Below are positions 61,381-64,000 of a stretch of DNA of 64,000 bases, piece by piece. Positions within the stretch are counted from its first letter, which is position 1; every line of letters starts with the position of its first letter. The notes under the pieces are model-generated. The model did no database searches, was not told where the DNA came from, and worked only from the letters and a program-made list of their open reading frames with translations. Source of the DNA: Sorangium cellulosum So0157-2 (lineage in GTDB: Bacteria > Myxococcota_A > Polyangia > Polyangiales > Polyangiaceae); assembly GCF_000418325.1 (NCBI RefSeq), contig NC_021658.1:13868501-13932500 (forward strand). Reading direction: 5' to 3'. The position numbers and the translations under genes were made by a program.

Positions 61381-62892
61381 CTATCTCGGCGGCGGCTGCA
61401 GCGCGGCGTCGATCGAGGGCAGGAACAAGCTGTCCGGGAATGCGGCACGGAAGCGCTCGGCCCGCGCGGCGGCCTCGTCGCGCCGTCCAGCCACGACCAG
61501 GACGCGAACGGCCAGGGCCTCGCGCTGCTCGGTGCTCGAGCCGCGCGGGTATCTCCGCGCGTGCCGCTCCAGGAGCTCGAGCGCCTCCATCGCTCGCCCG
61601 GCGCCGAGCGCGGCATCCGCGCGGCCGAGCAGGCCGATGTCCGCGCCGCCGCCCTGGGTGGCGGCTCCCTGCGCGGCGCCGGGCGCGGCCCTTTGCGCGG
61701 CGCTGCGCGCGGCAAGCCCTGATGCCGGAACGGCGGTGGCCGGCGCCGGAACGACGGTGGCCGGCGCCGGAACGGCGGTCGCCGGCGCGGCCGCGGCTGG
61801 CGCGGCAGGCGGGCCTCCGGGCGGGGTCGCGCCGGCCGCCGCGGGCGGCCTGCCGGCGATCTCGTCGCGCCGGATCTCGATCGCGGCCCGGGGCGGATCC
61901 GGACCGAGCGCATGGATCGCTCCGGCGCTGGCGGCCGCGCCGCTCAGGAACAGCGCGGCTCCCGCGGCGGCGAGCTTCGCGCGCGAGAGCGTCGCGGCCG
62001 CCGTGGCGAGCTGCGGCCGCGCGATCATGGCCACGAGCGCCGCGCCGCCCGGGGAGCCTGGGGGCGGCGCGCGCAGCGGATCGCACGGCGCACCGCGAGC
62101 GCCGCCGCCGGCGGCGAGGGACGCCTGAAGCCGGGCCCAGAGCGGCGCCGCGAGCGCCTCGGCGGCCGCATCGAGCCCGCGGGCGCCCCCATCGAGCAGC
62201 AGCGGCGCGGGCGAGAGGACGCCTGGCACCAGGGTCATGCGCGAGCCGCGCAGCCCGAGCGCGTGGCGGTCGCGGGCGTCGAGCCGCCTCGCGGCCGCCT
62301 CGAACTCGTCGCGGGCACGCCGCAGCCGGTCCCACGCGGTGTTCTGGGAGATGTGGAACGCCTGCGCGATATCGCGCATCGACACGCCGTCGAGATCGTG
62401 CAGGATGAAGATGGGACGCCGGCGTTCCTCGATGTGCTGGATGAGCTGGCGGACCAGCCGTCCCGTCTCCGCCTGCGCGTGCAGCTGCTCCACGTCGAGC
62501 CCGGGATCCGCGACGTCCACGGCCTGGTCGTCCTCGGAGAGCAGCTCTCGAGCGTTCCTGGCGAGCTGGCGATGCCGCAGCGCGATCCAGGAGGCGATCG
62601 CCGAGAGCCACGCGTTCATGGAGCCGCCGGGCTGGTAGTCTGGAAGGCGCCGGTGGACGACCAGGAAGACCTCGTGGGCGACGTCCTCGAGGTCGCGCGA
62701 CGCGACCCCCAGCCGCCAGAGCACCCGCAGCACATAAGCGTGCGAGGAGCGATAGACCTCGTCGAACGACGGCCGCACGGGCTCGGCCTCCGGAGCAGGA
62801 GGGGACGGCGCAGGAACGGCCCCGGGGGGCGCTGGGACGGCTGCGGGGGGCAGGGTCGGCGGGGGCGTGGCGCGGGAGCGCGGGTCGCTCAT
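61381..62892 (-). CDS. ECF sigma factor with fused membrane helix and TPR-like domain
   Basis: This 503-residue protein has sigma region 2 near ~38-110 (FDEVYRSSHAYVLRVLWRLGVASRDLEDVAHEVFLVVHRRLPDY) and region 4 near ~150-210 (RRPIFILHDLDGVSMRDIAQAFHISQNTAWDRLRRARDEF). Beyond it come ~100 residues, one hydrophobic segment (LAAAGAALFLSGAAASAGAI, ~310-330), a Pro/Ala repeat linker (VPAPAT units) and a C-terminal TPR-like domain (~415-500). Sigma and envelope-sensing parts are thus in one chain and no separate anti-sigma gene is nearby. ATG 62892 avoids the low-quality upstream extension. Confidence 0.88.
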   Translation of the reverse strand: MSDPRSRATPPPTLPPAAVPAPPGAVPAPSPPAPEAEPVRPSFDEVYRSSHAYVLRVLWRLGVASRDLEDVAHEVFLVVHRRLPDYQPGGSMNAWLSAIASWIALRHRQLARNARELLSEDDQAVDVADPGLDVEQLHAQAETGRLVRQLIQHIEERRRPIFILHDLDGVSMRDIAQAFHISQNTAWDRLRRARDEFEAAARRLDARDRHALGLRGSRMTLVPGVLSPAPLLLDGGARGLDAAAEALAAPLWARLQASLAAGGGARGAPCDPLRAPPPGSPGGAALVAMIARPQLATAAATLSRAKLAAAGAALFLSGAAASAGAIHALGPDPPRAAIEIRRDEIAGRPPAAAGATPPGGPPAAPAAAAPATAVPAPATVVPAPATAVPASGLAARSAAQRAAPGAAQGAATQGGGADIGLLGRADAALGAGRAMEALELLERHARRYPRGSSTEQREALAVRVLVVAGRRDEAAARAERFRAAFPDSLFLPSIDAALQPPPR

Positions 62893-63025
62893 CACCACAA
62901 ATTCCGGCGACGGGGCGCGCGTCGTGGCGAATTCGTACGCCGGGGGGAAGAAAAGTGGCGCGGGGGTCGGAAGCGCGCTCGGCGGCGCGCCTCGCTGCCT
63001 CGTGCAGGGAGGATCGCACCTCATC

Positions 63026-63071
63026 GCGGATGCGCGGTGTTGACCCCATGGCGGATGCGTGGTGTTGACCC
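63026..63071. promoter_or_regulatory. two direct repeats in the divergent promoter region
   Basis: GCGGATGCG-Y-GGTGTTGACC occurs at 63026 and 63051, spaced 25 bp, with one mismatch over 21 bases. TTGACC inside each copy resembles a -35 box. They lie between the ECF sigma gene (start 62892, minus) and the lipoprotein (63206, plus), and could be activator or ECF promoter sites. Confidence 0.55.
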
Positions 63072-63205
63072 AGCGCGAGCCGCGGGCGCACCGCCTCTTC
63101 CCGGCGCGTTCGGGGCCTGGTCGTCTCGCCGCCGGAGCGGCGGTCGCGCCGGGCCGGTGTGCAGGCTCCGTGGCCGGTGAGGGCTCGATGTGGCGAGGTG
63201 CTTCG

Positions 63206-64000
63206 ATGGAACGGCGTGCTGTGCGAGCGAACGTGCTGATGGGGAGCCTGGCGGCGGCGCTGATGGCCGCCGGCGTGGGGGCCGGCGGCTGCACCCAGCG
63301 CCTCATCGTCATCTGCGACGACCCGAACACGCCCGAGCAAGAGCTGTGCAGCGCCGTCATCGACAGGTACCGGGCGGAGCGCTGCGAGGAGGCCGGCCCC
63401 GGCGCGGAGGGCTGCGAAGATGCAGGCGCGCCCGGCGAGCCCGACCCGCAGGAGCAGCCTGGCACGCCGGAGGATCCGGGGGATGACGAGGGCGGCGCCG
63501 GCGCGCGCGCCTGCTCCGGACAGTGCGTGCCCGGCAGGCCGCTCGGGTGGTTCGAGCCGCTGCTGCTCTGGTTCGGGTCGCCGGGCGACGCGCCGCCGGA
63601 GTGCCCGCCCCAGGCGCCGGTCTTCGGCTACGAGGGCCACGGGGATCTCGTTGTCGAGCCGCACCGGTGCGCGGCGTGCGCGTGCGATCCGGCGGACGAC
63701 GCGTGCGAGCTGCCCGAGGCGTGGGCCGCGTACGACACGCGGGCGTGCGGCGCCACCGCCGGCGCGGAGCGGACGTCCTTCACGGCGCCCGAGGGCTGGG
63801 ACGGCGCGTGCACCGCGGCGGGCGCGATCCCGGCCGGGGAGGCCTGCGGCGGGGGGCCGTGCGCGCAGTCGCTCGAGATCCGGGCGCCGCGCGTGGTGCC
63901 GGGGGCCTGCGCTCCGCGGCGCGCCGAGCCGCCGCCGGCGCCGCCCGCCGTCCGCTGGGGGACGTACGCCAGGGCGTGCGTCGGCGTGGCGATCGGGCGG
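63206..64000 (+). CDS. Cys-rich lipoprotein, 3' end cut by window edge
   Basis: The frame from ATG 63206 stays open to the edge (265 codons). It starts MERRAVRANVLMGSLAAALM with lipobox GAGGC near residue 29. An acidic Pro/Glu/Gly-rich stretch (~65-110) precedes a Cys-rich mature domain with CSGQCVPG, CAACACDPADDACELP and further pairs. This resembles long secreted Cys-rich proteins of Polyangiales that I cannot name. It is divergent from the membrane-linked ECF sigma gene and may be its target. Confidence 0.8.
   Translation, partial: MERRAVRANVLMGSLAAALMAAGVGAGGCTQRLIVICDDPNTPEQELCSAVIDRYRAERCEEAGPGAEGCEDAGAPGEPDPQEQPGTPEDPGDDEGGAGARACSGQCVPGRPLGWFEPLLLWFGSPGDAPPECPPQAPVFGYEGHGDLVVEPHRCAACACDPADDACELPEAWAAYDTRACGATAGAERTSFTAPEGWDGACTAAGAIPAGEACGGGPCAQSLEIRAPRVVPGACAPRRAEPPPAPPAVRWGTYARACVGVAIGR

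Overview
The window is very GC-rich DNA (estimated by eye above 70 %) that reads like a myxobacterium of the Polyangiales/Sorangium type. The grounds are eukaryotic-like Ser/Thr kinases with long proline/alanine linkers, many lipoproteins with unassigned functions, a kinase-ATPase-GAF-STAS giant, a P450 next to a terpene cyclase, a cellulose-binding lipoprotein, and GC at nearly every third codon position. No rRNA or tRNA gene, CRISPR array, prophage or classical insertion sequence was seen. The organism assignment is inference; no database was available.

Layout. 1-7 kb: a DUF2169 gene cut by the left edge, a Cys-rich lipoprotein, an AmgK-like sugar kinase, an alpha/beta hydrolase and a CBM2 lipoprotein. 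7-16.5 kb: an ABC ATPase, an FAD oxidoreductase overlapping purN, a Uma2 protein, a large receptor-type kinase, purM and mutT. 16.5-20 kb: an ECF sigma / zinc-finger anti-sigma / CcdA-thioredoxin / DoxX group interrupted by a 37-bp hairpin repeat array. 20-25.8 kb: thiO and several degraded genes (kelch fragment, broken vapC, two apparent frameshifts). 25.9-38 kb: ffh, a CBM9 lipoprotein, a BON protein, a sugar-binding lipoprotein, an ABC-F ATPase, an orphan adenine methylase and an S46 dipeptidyl-peptidase. 38-43.5 kb: a second ABC-F gene with an elaborate leader, then a PfpI/SDR/TetR operon divergent from a beta-lactamase-fold protein that has lost its catalytic residues. 43.5-47 kb: a 1.4-kb gene-poor stretch, then P450 and terpene synthase. 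47-64 kb: the giant hybrid kinase, gamma-glutamyltranspeptidase, a pseudokinase, a GxxExxY nuclease in an inverted-repeat element, a coiled-coil protein, a helix-hairpin-helix/ferritin-like fusion, and an ECF sigma factor with its own membrane segment, divergent from a Cys-rich lipoprotein cut by the right edge.

Three observations stand out. First, an inverted-repeat element carries a GxxExxY (PD-(D/E)XK-type) nuclease gene at 57.8-58.3 kb. Two gene-less elements with the same or a related 8-bp repeat unit lie at 2.75 and 7.6 kb, and all three sit between convergent genes, so they may form a family of nuclease-linked dispersed repeats. Second, the ABC-F gene at 38-39.6 kb has a 12-bp inverted repeat that sequesters its Shine-Dalgarno, and a five-codon leader ORF ends inside the anti-Shine-Dalgarno arm. 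This is the layout of a drug-inducible translational attenuator. Third, two enzyme-like proteins appear catalytically dead by substitution (the kinase at 55.2 kb and the beta-lactamase-fold protein at 42.3 kb). Intergenic spaces are also rich in short tandem arrays with periods of 11, 12, 21 and 37 bp, and several genes have a promoter -10 box only 6-9 nt before the start codon, which suggests leaderless mRNAs.
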